Shown here piece by piece: positions 19,417 through 28,394 of a stretch of DNA of 64,000 nt. Where the stretch lies: the NCBI RefSeq assembly GCF_011317445.1, contig NZ_JAAAPL010000006.1, forward strand, positions 84,304-148,303, given 5' to 3'. The notes under the pieces are model-generated. The model saw only the letters and a program-made list of their open reading frames with translations. It did no database searches and was not told the origin of the DNA. Source of the stretch: Chelativorans multitrophicus. GTDB lineage: Bacteria; Pseudomonadota; Alphaproteobacteria; Rhizobiales; Rhizobiaceae. A program made the translations under genes and the position numbers. Positions within the stretch are counted from its first letter, which is position 1. Each line of letters begins with the position of its first letter.

Positions 19417-19510
19417 AAGCGGCCGATTCGTGGAGGCTTGTTGTTTATCAGCTACACGGCTTCACATATTTGAGATACCCGAGAACCGGACCGGTCGGAA
19501 GGATTCGTGT

Positions 19511-20362
19511 GTGCGGAAGCTGGTGGCGCTAAGAAGGATAGTCAGAGACGCGTTCGGCCATTTCAACGCAGACGATGGCTGGGCTATGGCCAGTCATCTG
19601 GCGGTAAGCGCCATCATGGCGCTTTTTCCGTTCCTCATCTTCGCTGCGGCGCTTGCGAGCTTTCTCGGGGCAGATGCGTTTGCCGATACCGCAGTTCACA
19701 TCGTCTTCGACACCTGGCCCAAGGAGGTGGCGGAGCCGCTCGCCCGAGAGGTCCGCAACGTGCTCGGGGTCAGGCGCGGCGACGTGCTTACCTTCGGTGT
19801 TGTGCTTGCGGCATTCTTCGCCTCGAATGGTGTGGAGGCATTGAGGCTTTCCCTCAATCGCGCCTATCGGGTGGAGGAACGGCGCTCAATGATATTTCTG
19901 CGCCTGCAAAGCCTTGGCTTCGTGCTGATCGCCACCTTGGGGTTTACGGCCATCAGCGTGCTCCTCGTCATCGCGCCCGTGGCCGCCAATATAGCCGTCT
20001 CCCGCATCGAGTGGATCGAGCCCTACATGGGAACGATCACGCTCTGGCGATATATCGTCGCGGTGGTGGTTCTGGTTTTTGCGCTGGTTGTGGTGCATAT
20101 CTGGCTGCCGGCCGGCAGCCGCAAGCTGACCGACATCATCCCCGGCATCATTTTCACGCTATTGGGCTGGATCGCCGGATCCAGCATATTTGCCGCGTAT
20201 CTCGGGCGCTTCAGCAGCTATACGACGACCTATGCGGGCCTGGCCTCAATCATGGTGGCCGTCGTCTTCCTCTATATCATCTCAGCGATTTTCATTCTCG
20301 GCGGTGAAATCAATGCCGCCATTATGCGTTATCGCGAGGCGAGGCGGGCGGTGGCGGGATGA
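19511..20362 (+). CDS. YihY/BrkB-family inner-membrane protein
   Basis: About 283 residues with six predicted transmembrane helices. Family traits are the early ADDGWAMASHLAVSAIMALF region (start of helix 1), the GVEALRLSLNRAYRVEE block around residue 110-130, and the PGIIFTLLGWIAGSSIF helix. Function is unsettled: early claims of RNase BN activity are not accepted, and a transporter or envelope role is suspected. GTG at 19511 is the most plausible start because the upstream part of the frame overlaps the divergent SDR start. Its last 34 bp overlap the convergent EamA transporter gene. Confidence 0.85.
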   Translation: MRKLVALRRIVRDAFGHFNADDGWAMASHLAVSAIMALFPFLIFAAALASFLGADAFADTAVHIVFDTWPKEVAEPLAREVRNVLGVRRGDVLTFGVVLAAFFASNGVEALRLSLNRAYRVEERRSMIFLRLQSLGFVLIATLGFTAISVLLVIAPVAANIAVSRIEWIEPYMGTITLWRYIVAVVVLVFALVVVHIWLPAGSRKLTDIIPGIIFTLLGWIAGSSIFAAYLGRFSSYTTTYAGLASIMVAVVFLYIISAIFILGGEINAAIMRYREARRAVAG

Positions 20363-21219
20363 GCGGTGGCGAGCGCCACCCCGAGCGTGGTGATCGCCAT
20401 TCCTCCGATTTGGATCAGCGTCAGCGTTTCTCCAAACAGCGCCCATGCCATGACGGCCGTTACTGCGGGCACGAGATAGAAGAGTGAGGCCACGCGGCCC
20501 ACAGCCCCTTTCCGGATCAGCAGCATGAGCAGGAGAACGGCGCCCAGGGAAAGCACGATCACGAGCCACAGCATAGCGAAGACGATTTCGCCGTTGAGCA
20601 CAAAATGCCGGGTCTCGAACAGAAGCGAAATCGGGAACGCAAAGAGGAAGCCGCCCAGATATTGGCAAAGCGTGCCGCTGATGAGATCAGCATTGCCGAC
20701 GAAACGTTTCTGCCACACCGTTCCAGCGCTCATGGCGATCACGGCGGCAAGACCCACCCAGATCGTGGCGGGCGTAACACCGCCAGCGACTTGGCCGAGC
20801 TTGGGCGAAAGCACAATTGCAACCCCGACAAGGCCCACCACGAGGCCAAGCCAGTGACGCCTGCCAACTTCCTCACCGGTGAAAGTGCCTGCCATCAATG
20901 CGGTAAGCAGCGGCTGCAGCCCGACAATCAACCCTGCCAGCCCAGCGGGAAGCCCCTTGTGAACGGCCCAGAACACACCTCCAAGATAAATACCGTGCAT
21001 CAGCACGCCTGCCACGCCGGAATGGAAAGCCGTGCGTGCCGGCAGCGGGCGGGCTCCCATGATCGGCATCAGCAGCAGGAGAAGGGCAACGCTCAGCGCG
21101 AAACGCACCCAGAGGAACGTGAAGGGCTCCGCCCATGGCATCGCGTAGCGCGCGCCGATGAAGCCTGTCGACCACAGGATCACAAAAAGCGCTGGCGCGA
21201 CTTTGACGAGTTGGGGCAT
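20329..21219 (-). CDS. DMT-superfamily (EamA) transporter
   Basis: The 296-residue protein contains ten hydrophobic helices in two EamA repeats; the first opens with LWSTGFIGARYAMPWAEP, typical of RhtA/EamA-like exporters, and the second ends at FGETLTLIQIGGMAITTLGV. Such proteins export amino acids or other metabolites; the substrate cannot be read here. The ATG at 21219 starts directly before helix 1, and the longer frame upstream was rejected. The 3' end overlaps the convergent BrkB gene. Confidence 0.9.
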   Translation of the reverse strand: MPQLVKVAPALFVILWSTGFIGARYAMPWAEPFTFLWVRFALSVALLLLLMPIMGARPLPARTAFHSGVAGVLMHGIYLGGVFWAVHKGLPAGLAGLIVGLQPLLTALMAGTFTGEEVGRRHWLGLVVGLVGVAIVLSPKLGQVAGGVTPATIWVGLAAVIAMSAGTVWQKRFVGNADLISGTLCQYLGGFLFAFPISLLFETRHFVLNGEIVFAMLWLVIVLSLGAVLLLMLLIRKGAVGRVASLFYLVPAVTAVMAWALFGETLTLIQIGGMAITTLGVALATAHPATARLASR

Positions 21220-21364
21220 AGGTTTCGGATTTTCCCTTGGTCTTCGGCGCGATCCTCTGCATCGTCTCAAGCGACAAGGAAAGCAAAAATTTCAAACAGC
21301 ATGGTCAGGGATATTGAAGGCAGGCACGCGCCGGCATTCGGAAATGTTTCATCGACTGGCTTTG

Positions 21365-22252
21365 CTAGGCAGATGTATCCAGGCCTATCATCCTCACAAT
21401 ATCGCCCGGTGTGGCGCCTGCCTCCCGCAATGCGGTGATGCCCGTATCTCCCCTGCTTTTGGAAAGCTTGCGGCCGGCTTCGTCGACAATGAGCGCATGA
21501 TGGTGGTAGCGCGGGACAGGAAGGCCCAACAGTTCCTGCAGCAGCCGGTGAACCGCCGTTGCGTGGAAGAGGTCGCGTCCGCGCACCACGTGGGTGATGC
21601 CCTGCAGCGCGTCGTCCACGACGACGCTCAGATGATAGCTTGTCGGCACTTCCTTGCGGGCGATCACCACGTCACCCCAAAGATCCGGCTCCGCCGCAAT
21701 GCGTCCGGTCTGGCCATCCGGGCCGCCGCCGCTCTCATCCCAGAAGAATGGCTTCGTCACATGCGCAAGAGCGGCTTTCATATCCAGCCGCCATGCAAAT
21801 GGCTCTCCGTCCTCCATGCGCCGGCGGCGCTCTGATTCCGGGCGCTTCCTGTCGATGGGTGGAAAAAGCGGCGCCCCGTCGGGGTCGCGTGGCCACTTTT
21901 TGCCGTCAGCTTCCTTATCCGCGATAAAGGCGCGCATTTCGCCGCGGCTCATGAAGGAAGGGTAGACCATGTCCGCGTCGATAAGACGCTCGAGCGCTTC
22001 GGTATAATCATCGAAGTGCTCGGACTGGCGGCGCACCGGCTCTTCCCAATCGATGCCGAGCCAGCGAAGGTCGCGGTAGATCCCCAGTTCCAGCTCCGGC
22101 GTGCAGCGCGCGGTGTCGATATCCTCTATGCGAAGCAGAAAGCGCCCGCCGGCTGCGTGCGCCATGGAATAGTTGAGCAGCGCCGAGTAGGCGTGACCGA
22201 GATGGAGCATCCCGTTCGGGCTCGGCGCGAAGCGGAAGACAGGAACCGTCAT
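21365..22252 (-). CDS. gluQ: Glutamyl-Q tRNA(Asp) synthetase
   Basis: GluQ-RS is a truncated glutamyl-tRNA synthetase paralogue that attaches glutamate to queuosine at position 34 of tRNA-Asp. The 295-residue product has HLGH at residues 17-20 and KLSKS at 262-266, and lacks an anticodon-binding domain, which separates it from GltX. The zinc-binding cysteines of the E. coli enzyme are not visible at the corresponding YPSFMSR segment. It is divergent from the glycosylase gene next door. Confidence 0.93.
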   Translation of the reverse strand: MTVPVFRFAPSPNGMLHLGHAYSALLNYSMAHAAGGRFLLRIEDIDTARCTPELELGIYRDLRWLGIDWEEPVRRQSEHFDDYTEALERLIDADMVYPSFMSRGEMRAFIADKEADGKKWPRDPDGAPLFPPIDRKRPESERRRRMEDGEPFAWRLDMKAALAHVTKPFFWDESGGGPDGQTGRIAAEPDLWGDVVIARKEVPTSYHLSVVVDDALQGITHVVRGRDLFHATAVHRLLQELLGLPVPRYHHHALIVDEAGRKLSKSRGDTGITALREAGATPGDIVRMIGLDTSA

Positions 22253-22338
22253 TGCAGCGGTGAGCCTTGCAGGAAATGGATTGTAGGGGCCATCCCTGCA
22301 TTGCTAGGCTTGCCCGAAGCTAAGCGCAAGGATTCCCC

Positions 22339-22983
22339 ATGGAGCGAATCGAAACGGCAGCCGATATCAGGCGCGGACTGGACGCCTTGGTTCTGCTCGA
22401 CCGAAGGCTTGGGCCTGTGCGAGCTGTCGCGGGCGCCGTGCCGCTGCGGCGCGGCCCCCCAGGCTTCCATAGCCTTGCCTCGGTCATTGTCTCCCAGCAG
22501 GTCTCGCGAGCAAGCGCCGACGCGATTTTCGCGAGGCTTTCCCAATTGGTAAAGCCGTTGACGCCCGACGGATTTCTCGCCGCCGGCGAGAGCGTGATGG
22601 TGAAAGCGGGACTATCGCGGGCGAAGCAACGCACCTTGACTGCGCTCTCTGCGGCGCTGCGGGACAAGGCGCTCGACCTTGACGATCTCGGTAACCTTCC
22701 GCCGGCAGATGCCATGGAGGCGTTGACAGTCATTCCAGGCATCGGTCCGTGGACCGCACAGGTTTACCTGCTGGTTGCTGCCGGCCATCCGGACATCTTC
22801 CCCGCGGGCGACATTGCCTTGCAGGCGGCGGTTGGCCATGCGCTGGCGCTCGATGCGCGCCCAAAGGCGAATCAGCTCGCCCTCATAGCCGAACCGTGGA
22901 GCCCGTGGCGCTCTGTCGCAGCCCGTCTTTTTTGGGCGTATTATCGTGAGATCCGTGGCGCGGAAGCCGCTCCGGCGGCCTGA
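22339..22983 (+). CDS. DNA-3-methyladenine glycosylase II (AlkA/HhH-GPD)
   Basis: The 214-residue enzyme of the HhH-GPD superfamily excises alkylated bases. The helix-hairpin-helix VIPGIGPWTA lies at 131-140 and the catalytic Asp is D158 (PAGDIA). FHSLASVIVSQQVS near residues 43-56 matches the AlkA-like core. The N-terminal TATA-like domain of E. coli AlkA is absent, as in the short alphaproteobacterial forms. No FeS-cluster cysteines are seen. It stands alone on the plus strand. Confidence 0.92.
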   Translation: MERIETAADIRRGLDALVLLDRRLGPVRAVAGAVPLRRGPPGFHSLASVIVSQQVSRASADAIFARLSQLVKPLTPDGFLAAGESVMVKAGLSRAKQRTLTALSAALRDKALDLDDLGNLPPADAMEALTVIPGIGPWTAQVYLLVAAGHPDIFPAGDIALQAAVGHALALDARPKANQLALIAEPWSPWRSVAARLFWAYYREIRGAEAAPAA

Positions 22984-23109
22984 AATACCGAAAATTCAGC
23001 GAAATGGGCGGTTTGGCCTATCGGAACTACAATACCGGCTTCACATTCCTGTCACTGCGGGATTACATTATCCGCGCCGATCGATCTGCCTAGCAGGAGC
23101 CATGAGGAC

Positions 23110-23667
23110 GTGACGATCGCTATATCGCCGGACGGCATGCCCGCGCTGGTGCTCAATGCGGACTATCGCCCGCTAAGCTATTATCCCCTGTCGCTGTGGT
23201 CGTGGCAGGACGCCGTCAAGGCCGTGTTTCTCGACCGGGTCAATATCGTTGCCGAGTACGAGCAGGCTATCTCGTCTCCGTCCTTTACGATGCGGCTTCC
23301 GAGTGTCGTCAGCCTCAAGACCTATGTGAAGCCGTCGCGCTATCCGGCCTTTACGCGATTCAACGTGTTCTTGCGTGACCGCTTCCAGTGCCAATATTGC
23401 GGCACGCGGGAGGAGCTTACCTTCGACCATGTGGTCCCACGCCGGCATGGCGGCGTCACCTCGTGGGAAAATGTGGTCGCCGCCTGCTCTCCCTGCAATC
23501 TGAGGAAGGGCGGGCTCATGCCCGATCAGGCCAAGATGTGGCCACAACAAAAACCCTACCGGCCGACGGTCCACGATCTGCATAATAATGGGCGGCTTTT
23601 CCCGCCCAATTATTTGCATGAGAGCTGGATGGATTATCTATACTGGGACGTCGAGCTGGAGCCGTAA
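23110..23667 (+). CDS. HNH endonuclease family protein
   Basis: The 185-residue protein carries an HNH nuclease fold with structural zinc pairs CQYC (Cys94, Cys97) and CSPC (Cys126, Cys129), the catalytic DHVVPRRHGG near residues 106-115, and Asn121. The N-terminal block LNADYRPLSYYPLSLW is strongly conserved in a chromosomal alphaproteobacterial subfamily whose cellular role is not known to me. The start is GTG; the ATG nine bases upstream is followed in frame by a TGA. It is not next to restriction, phage or toxin genes, so a housekeeping role is more likely than defence. Confidence 0.88.
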   Translation: MTIAISPDGMPALVLNADYRPLSYYPLSLWSWQDAVKAVFLDRVNIVAEYEQAISSPSFTMRLPSVVSLKTYVKPSRYPAFTRFNVFLRDRFQCQYCGTREELTFDHVVPRRHGGVTSWENVVAACSPCNLRKGGLMPDQAKMWPQQKPYRPTVHDLHNNGRLFPPNYLHESWMDYLYWDVELEP

Positions 23668-23675
23668 GCCCGGCG

Positions 23676-23686
23676 CCCCCCCCCCC
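23676..23686. repeat. Homopolymer tract of eleven C
   Basis: An uninterrupted C11 run lies 9 bp after the HNH stop and just past the convergent dsbB stop. Such tracts vary in length by slippage. It is intergenic, so effects would be limited to the transcript ends. Confidence 0.9.
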
Positions 23687-23709
23687 GCATCAGGACAATA
23701 CAGTCCCTG

Positions 23710-24213
23710 TCAGCGCTTCAGCGCGCCGCGCAGTGCAATTACGGCAAGAATGGCGCTGGCGATGACATTCCAGCCCGCGAAGGAGAGTCCCAGAAAGCGT
23801 CCTGCCGCTACATTGCAGGAAGGCGGAATGACAGCATTGAGCTGATCGAGCAGGTTTCCGGAGGAAACGCTGGGCGGGAGTGCTCCACAGTCGGTGGGCC
23901 CCTCCCACCAACCCCATTCGACACCGGCGTGAAACGCACCCATGCCGAGGCTCCACAGCATCAGAAGACCGCCCACGAGAAGGAGACCGCGCGTGACGAT
24001 CGCGGGCGCCTTGACCGCAGAGGAGATAAGGGCAAGGACCATCACCGGCACGCCGATATAATAGGGAACCCGTTGCTCCAGGCAGAGCTTACAGGGAAGG
24101 TACCCGCCAATGTATTGGAACCCCAGGGCGGTCCCGACGGTGGCTGCCATGGCGAGGGCCAGAAAACCAGCAGTAAGGGTCTGAAGCCTGGTGGCTGGAG
24201 CTGTAATCGTCAT
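23710..24213 (-). CDS. dsbB: Disulfide bond formation protein B
   Basis: DsbB reoxidises DsbA and passes electrons to quinone. The 167-residue membrane protein has four helices and the two required cysteine pairs: CKLC (Cys41, Cys44) after GGYLP and the second periplasmic pair Cys109/Cys133 (TDCG, PSCN). The ATG at 24213 is preferred; an in-frame ATG twelve codons upstream lacks support. No dsbA lies beside it. Confidence 0.92.
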   Translation of the reverse strand: MTITAPATRLQTLTAGFLALAMAATVGTALGFQYIGGYLPCKLCLEQRVPYYIGVPVMVLALISSAVKAPAIVTRGLLLVGGLLMLWSLGMGAFHAGVEWGWWEGPTDCGALPPSVSSGNLLDQLNAVIPPSCNVAAGRFLGLSFAGWNVIASAILAVIALRGALKR

Positions 24214-24377
24214 TGAACAACGTGCCTTTTTGCTTGCGTAAAATACCATAAAATATCGAGTTCGGCTCTATAACGGGCGCGGCGATAGAGCGCAATCTCG
24301 GGACAGGCTTCCGCGAAGAGTTGACGCGGACGCGCTTCCCCGTATAGTCCGCGCCTGCCTGGCCTTACCCGGCGCGG

Positions 24378-24462
24378 GCCCCTGTGGCGGAATTGGTAGA
24401 CGCGACCGACTCAAAATCGGTTTCCGCAAGGAGTGCTGGTTCGAGTCCGGCCAGGGGCACCA
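24378..24462 (+). tRNA. tRNA-Leu(CAA)
   Basis: An 85-nt cloverleaf can be drawn. The acceptor pairs GCCCCTG (24378-24384) with CAGGGGC (24452-24458), then A and an encoded CCA. The anticodon stem ACCGA/TCGGT encloses CTCAAAA, giving anticodon CAA for UUG codons. A class II variable arm follows, and the T-arm holds GGTTCGAGTCC. It lies just before atypical sequence, a frequent integration position. Confidence 0.95.
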
Positions 24463-24792
24463 TTGCATTCCAATAATGTTTGCGGAACGAGCAGTTGGAG
24501 CGGAGCGCTGATTCGGGATCCACCGTCGGGTCTGCCTTTCAATGAAGGGTGAGCCGTTCGACTGACTCCGATTCGCCCGTGCCGGCGCACGCGACGGCTT
24601 TCTGCCACGGTGTTGCGCGAGAATAGCACGGTCCGATTGGCGGAAATCCTAACTGCGCCGTCGACGAGATGTTTGGCTTTTGGCATCCACCGGCCAGTCA
24701 TTGGCGATGCTCTGTCCGCCGTTATTGGTCACCCTGCGTGCAGGTCACTGTGTTTCAGTGTCTCACGACCGAAAGGCCTTTGATGTGCCGCT
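24463..24792. other. Gene-poor, atypical stretch after tRNA-Leu
   Basis: These 330 bp hold no convincing gene. A 96-codon minus-strand frame (24411-24701) reads through the tRNA gene and has no family signature. No integrase or repeat of the tRNA 3' end was seen. It may be a remnant left by an integration event. Confidence 0.4.
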
Positions 24793-26316
24793 CTAGTCGT
24801 CCTCTAACACGGCTGCCAGCGCCCGGTGTCTTGATCGGCAATTACGGCTCGCCTCGCCGTGCTTGAGTATGGCGTCGGCGATATGGCCGGTGCGCAGCCT
24901 GAGTACGGAGTACCCGTTCAACACCTGAAACGCTCCGCTCGTCATTGTGCCAACGGCATAGAGGCGAGGCTGCGGACGGCTGTAGGTATCCAGGAGCCGG
25001 CTGGTCCTACGTTCAACATCGATACCTCCGAAGGGGTGGGCACGTCCCTGTCCGGACCGCAGCAGGCTGTCGACGAGCGGGATAGCCACCGGATCGGGCG
25101 CATTCCCGCTGGAACCGGCAGAGAAAACCCTGTCGAAGTGGAGCGGTGGATGGTCCGCCGCGACGGCGACGAATTGACCATGCGCCGCCTTGGCCACCGA
25201 CTTCACTCCACGGACAACGTCAAGCCGGTTCGCCTCGGCGAGGTCGAGTATCTGCACCGCGCGGTGCCGCGGCATAGGACAGCACAGACTGGAGTAAATG
25301 TGATGTAGGCCGGTCGCGCGCGTTTTATCCTCCGGATTAAGGAAATACCATGCGTCCTGGAGGACCAGGAGCGTCTTAATTAAAATAGAATAGGCCTTTT
25401 TGCCACCATCGATATGCTTTAGCTGATGCCGCAGCCGGTCAATCCCGTAGCGCGACGGAAAAATCTCTTCCATGAGAGGTTCCGGAGACGTGCCAGCGTG
25501 GTGGAGTTCGTCGTGGACGAGGTGTACGAGGTCTTCCAACGAGACCCCGCCATTCGCGGCAGCACTCTCCTCAATTGCCTTTACCGTGAAACGCTGTAGT
25601 TCGTATTCGAGCGACGGCGGGCGCACCGCGGGCAGAAGGCCGTTTCTGGACATTAGTGTAATTCGGCCGCGATGCCTGTCCGCCTTCAAAGCGATGACCA
25701 GATCCACCGCGGTCAATCCGGTGCCGATTATCCCAATCTGTTCGTCGGGATCCACACCGGCTAGCGCATCCTTCAAGGGGTAGGGTCGGATGCAGAAGTT
25801 CTCCTGACCTTCCATTCGATAAGGATCGAACTTGTCTGAACGGCCTACCGTCAAGATCGCGTAATCGAAAGTATTGTCTCCGTTCTGGGTGTACAGGCGA
25901 ACGTGGTCGTCCACGACCGACAAACCCGTGACTTGCTCGCGAATGAACACGAAGCCTTCCAGTCTCGAAGCTGCTAGTTGAGCAGAGTCCTGGAAATACT
26001 GGCCGATAATCGAACGCGGCGCGAAATTGTTGCCTGCGAGCTCGGCGTAGCCGTTTGCTTTGAGCCAAATCTCCACATGTTCCGGCTGCCAATGACGCAC
26101 GGACATTGTGTTTGTGTAGGTATTCGTCAGCGCCTCGGGTCGATCAGGGGCAAAGCTGTGGCCGCTCCAGGGGTGCGGCGTTGGGTCGAACACGGTCACG
26201 TCCAGCGAGACGTCAGGGCTAATAGTGTCACGCGAGCGGATGAGGCTTTCGAGCAAGGCGACGGCCGTCGGCCCGCCCCCGATAATTGCAATCGACAGCG
26301 CAGCAGCATCGTTCAT
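24793..26316 (-). CDS. FAD/NAD(P)-binding protein (NAD_binding_9 type)
   Basis: The 507-residue protein has two dinucleotide-binding motifs: IAIIGGGPTAVALLESL at residues 9-25 and IGIIGTGLTAVDLVIAL near 185-205. Between them are TVFDPTPHPWSGHSFAPD and the RSDKFDPYRMEG segment. This matches the large FAD-dependent oxidoreductase-like family whose members occur near peptide or amino-acid modification genes, but most have no known reaction. The start at 26316 (MNDAAALS) precedes the first motif directly. Codon choice is more A/T-rich in places than in flanking genes, with TTAATTAAAATAGAATAG at 25376-25393. Together with the tRNA upstream this suggests horizontal acquisition. No partner gene adjoins it. 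Confidence 0.8.
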   Translation of the reverse strand: MNDAAALSIAIIGGGPTAVALLESLIRSRDTISPDVSLDVTVFDPTPHPWSGHSFAPDRPEALTNTYTNTMSVRHWQPEHVEIWLKANGYAELAGNNFAPRSIIGQYFQDSAQLAASRLEGFVFIREQVTGLSVVDDHVRLYTQNGDNTFDYAILTVGRSDKFDPYRMEGQENFCIRPYPLKDALAGVDPDEQIGIIGTGLTAVDLVIALKADRHRGRITLMSRNGLLPAVRPPSLEYELQRFTVKAIEESAAANGGVSLEDLVHLVHDELHHAGTSPEPLMEEIFPSRYGIDRLRHQLKHIDGGKKAYSILIKTLLVLQDAWYFLNPEDKTRATGLHHIYSSLCCPMPRHRAVQILDLAEANRLDVVRGVKSVAKAAHGQFVAVAADHPPLHFDRVFSAGSSGNAPDPVAIPLVDSLLRSGQGRAHPFGGIDVERRTSRLLDTYSRPQPRLYAVGTMTSGAFQVLNGYSVLRLRTGHIADAILKHGEASRNCRSRHRALAAVLEDD

Positions 26317-26743
26317 CGATGACCCCTCGGTTGGACAACCTCTTGATGGCCAAGCCGCACGTGCGCCATGTCCCCCGATTCCCAACAGCCGGTTTCACCA
26401 GACCGGCTGAGCCACCAACGTTCAAAGCGACAGCCGCTCGTGCACCGGTTCGTTCGATTGTTTCAGGTTAGTGCAGTGCTGCGATGAAATATTTCAGGAT
26501 GCTGCTGTCCGCGTCAGGAATCTGCGAAAAGCAGCAGCTAATCCAAAGGCGTTTAGGTTGCTGTCAGCCGCTCGAGACGGATAGCCGCCGGCGGCCGCTT
26601 CCGCTCCGGAGGGCGCGCCGAACAATAGGCGACGGGCGGTCGCCCTTGCGAACCCTGCGGGTTCGCGCTTCCGGCAGCAGTTGCCCCTCGCCGCTTCCTT
26701 CGGTACTTCTCCGTTCGACAACCGCTTTTCACGGAGTTTCGCG
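26317..26743. other. Intergenic region with a palindrome before the aminopeptidase
   Basis: No gene is supported here. A perfect 8-bp stem, GCGAACCC (26648-26655) and GGGTTCGC (26659-26666) with a TGC loop, is present without a following T-run. The final bases contain ACGGAG at 26731-26736, a fair ribosome site for the gene at 26744. Confidence 0.5.
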
Positions 26744-28000
26744 ATGGATGCTCAGATCAGGACCGATACGCTGCCGCACGAGACGCGTCTTGATCGTCTC
26801 GCTGAAGTTGCCGTCCGCGTCGGACTGGGTCTCACCCCGGGACAAGAACTTGTGATGACGGCTCCAGTTGAAGCGCTGCCGCTCGCTCGCCGAATCACCG
26901 AGCATGCCTACAAGGCTGGCGCTGCGCTGGTCACAACGGTCTTCTCCGACGAAGAATCGACGCTGCTTCGCTTCCGCCACGCTTCGGATGAGAGCTTCGA
27001 CAAGGCACCCTCCTGGCTGTTCGAGGGGATGGCGACCGCCTTCCGCGAAGGCGCGGCACGGCTCGCCATCGTCGGTGAAGATCCTTCTCTTCTGGCGGGG
27101 GAAGATTCCGATAAGGTGTCGCGCGCCAACCGGGCGCGGTCGAAAGCCTATATGCCGGCGCTGGAGCTGATCGCCGGCTTCCAGATTAACTGGACGATCG
27201 TATCCTTCGCCGCGCCGGCCTGGGCCAAAACCGTCTTTCCTGACCTCCCCGAGCACGAGGCGGTGGCCAGCCTGTGGGATGCGATCTTTTCCGCCTCGCG
27301 CATTGATGGGCCGGACCCCGTGGCGGCCTGGTCCGCGCATAACCGGGAACTCGCTGCCCGGCGCGAACATCTGGACGCCCGGCGCTATGCGGCTCTGCGC
27401 TTCCGTGGTCCGGGGACCGATCTTACGGTGGGGCTCGCCGATGATCATGTCTGGCAGGGCGGCGCATCCATGGCGGCCAACGGCATAACCTGCAATCCGA
27501 ACATTCCCACGGAGGAAGTGTTCACCACGCCCCATAAGGACCGCGTAGAAGGCGTCGTGAAAAGCACCAAGCCTCTTTCCTATCAGGGGACGCTTATTCA
27601 GGATATCGCCGTGCGTTTCGAGGGCGGGCGCATCGTTGAGGCATCGGCGCGCACGGGTCAGGAAGTTCTGCAAAAGGTGCTGGAAACCGACGAGGGGGCA
27701 AGACGCCTCGGCGAGGTGGCGCTTGTGCCCAATTCCTCACCCATATCCCGAAGCGGGGTTCTCTTCTACAACACGCTCTTCGATGAGAATGCCGCCTGCC
27801 ATATCGCGCTTGGCCAGTCCTATGCCAAATGCATCCGGAACGGCGTCGGGATGGATGAAGCGGCACTTGCCGGCAAGGGGGCGAACAAGAGCCTCATCCA
27901 TATCGACTGGATGATCGGATCGGGCGAGATCGATATTGATGGCATTGCCGCTGACGGGACGCAGGAGGCAGTGATGCGACGTGGAGAATGGGCCTTCTGA
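26744..28000 (+). CDS. M29-family aminopeptidase (AmpS/PepS/aminopeptidase T)
   Basis: The 418-residue product matches M29 metallopeptidases, which remove N-terminal residues from peptides with two bound metals. Visible family blocks are the N-terminal LTPGQELVMTAPVEALPLARRI region, NIPTEEVFTTPHKDRVEG near residue 252 (contains metal-ligand Glu), SPISRSGVLFYNTLFDENAACHIALG near 330-355 (ligand Glu/His), and the C-terminal SLIHIDWMIGS with His and Asp ligands. ATG 26744 was chosen over an in-frame ATG at 26681 because of the ACGGAG site and homologue-like start. It stands alone. Confidence 0.93.
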   Translation: MDAQIRTDTLPHETRLDRLAEVAVRVGLGLTPGQELVMTAPVEALPLARRITEHAYKAGAALVTTVFSDEESTLLRFRHASDESFDKAPSWLFEGMATAFREGAARLAIVGEDPSLLAGEDSDKVSRANRARSKAYMPALELIAGFQINWTIVSFAAPAWAKTVFPDLPEHEAVASLWDAIFSASRIDGPDPVAAWSAHNRELAARREHLDARRYAALRFRGPGTDLTVGLADDHVWQGGASMAANGITCNPNIPTEEVFTTPHKDRVEGVVKSTKPLSYQGTLIQDIAVRFEGGRIVEASARTGQEVLQKVLETDEGARRLGEVALVPNSSPISRSGVLFYNTLFDENAACHIALGQSYAKCIRNGVGMDEAALAGKGANKSLIHIDWMIGSGEIDIDGIAADGTQEAVMRRGEWAF

Positions 28001-28394
28001 GGGGCGTAGGGCGCTCCGCGGTATCGCAATCACTGCCTGCCCTGGGTCACGTTTACTTGCGGTCGTGCTTGGCTCTTTGCCACTCTCTCGGATGGGACGG
28101 GTATCTGAAGAGTTCGGGAGTGTTGAATCCAGCGATGCTTGAGCCGAGCGATGGCGACCGGCGCGGATCTGGTGCGGGGGTGGGCTTGGGAGCCTCGGTC
28201 AGGGCCGGCCGCCATCGATTATTATGGTAAGTTTCCCGGTCGCGGGCGTGTAGCTGGACTTTAGGTCATCCGCCGTTTCATCAATAAGGATGCGTGACGG
28301 CCATGGGATGACGCCCCTCAGCGCCGGCTTATTCCACCTTCAGCAGGCAGAAAGCTACTGTTCCGCGGTGCGCCCTTCCGTCGGGATTCTATTC
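28001..28394. other. Upstream region of the large exported protein
   Basis: About 390 bp without an accepted gene. The frame of the exported protein is already open from ATG 28290, so part of this region could be translated if that start is used. No promoter was identified with confidence. Confidence 0.4.

Noticed and set aside
23110..23667. HNH gene as a restriction or antiphage nuclease
   Set aside because: It is a conserved chromosomal subfamily type and is not next to methylase, phage or defence genes.
24411..24701. 96-codon minus-strand frame beside tRNA-Leu
   Set aside because: It reads through the tRNA gene (PGRTRTSTPCGNRF is a translated tRNA artefact) and has no other support.
24378..26316. 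Prophage or integrative element at tRNA-Leu
   Set aside because: No integrase, excisionase or repeated tRNA end was found, so only an atypical gene is reported.
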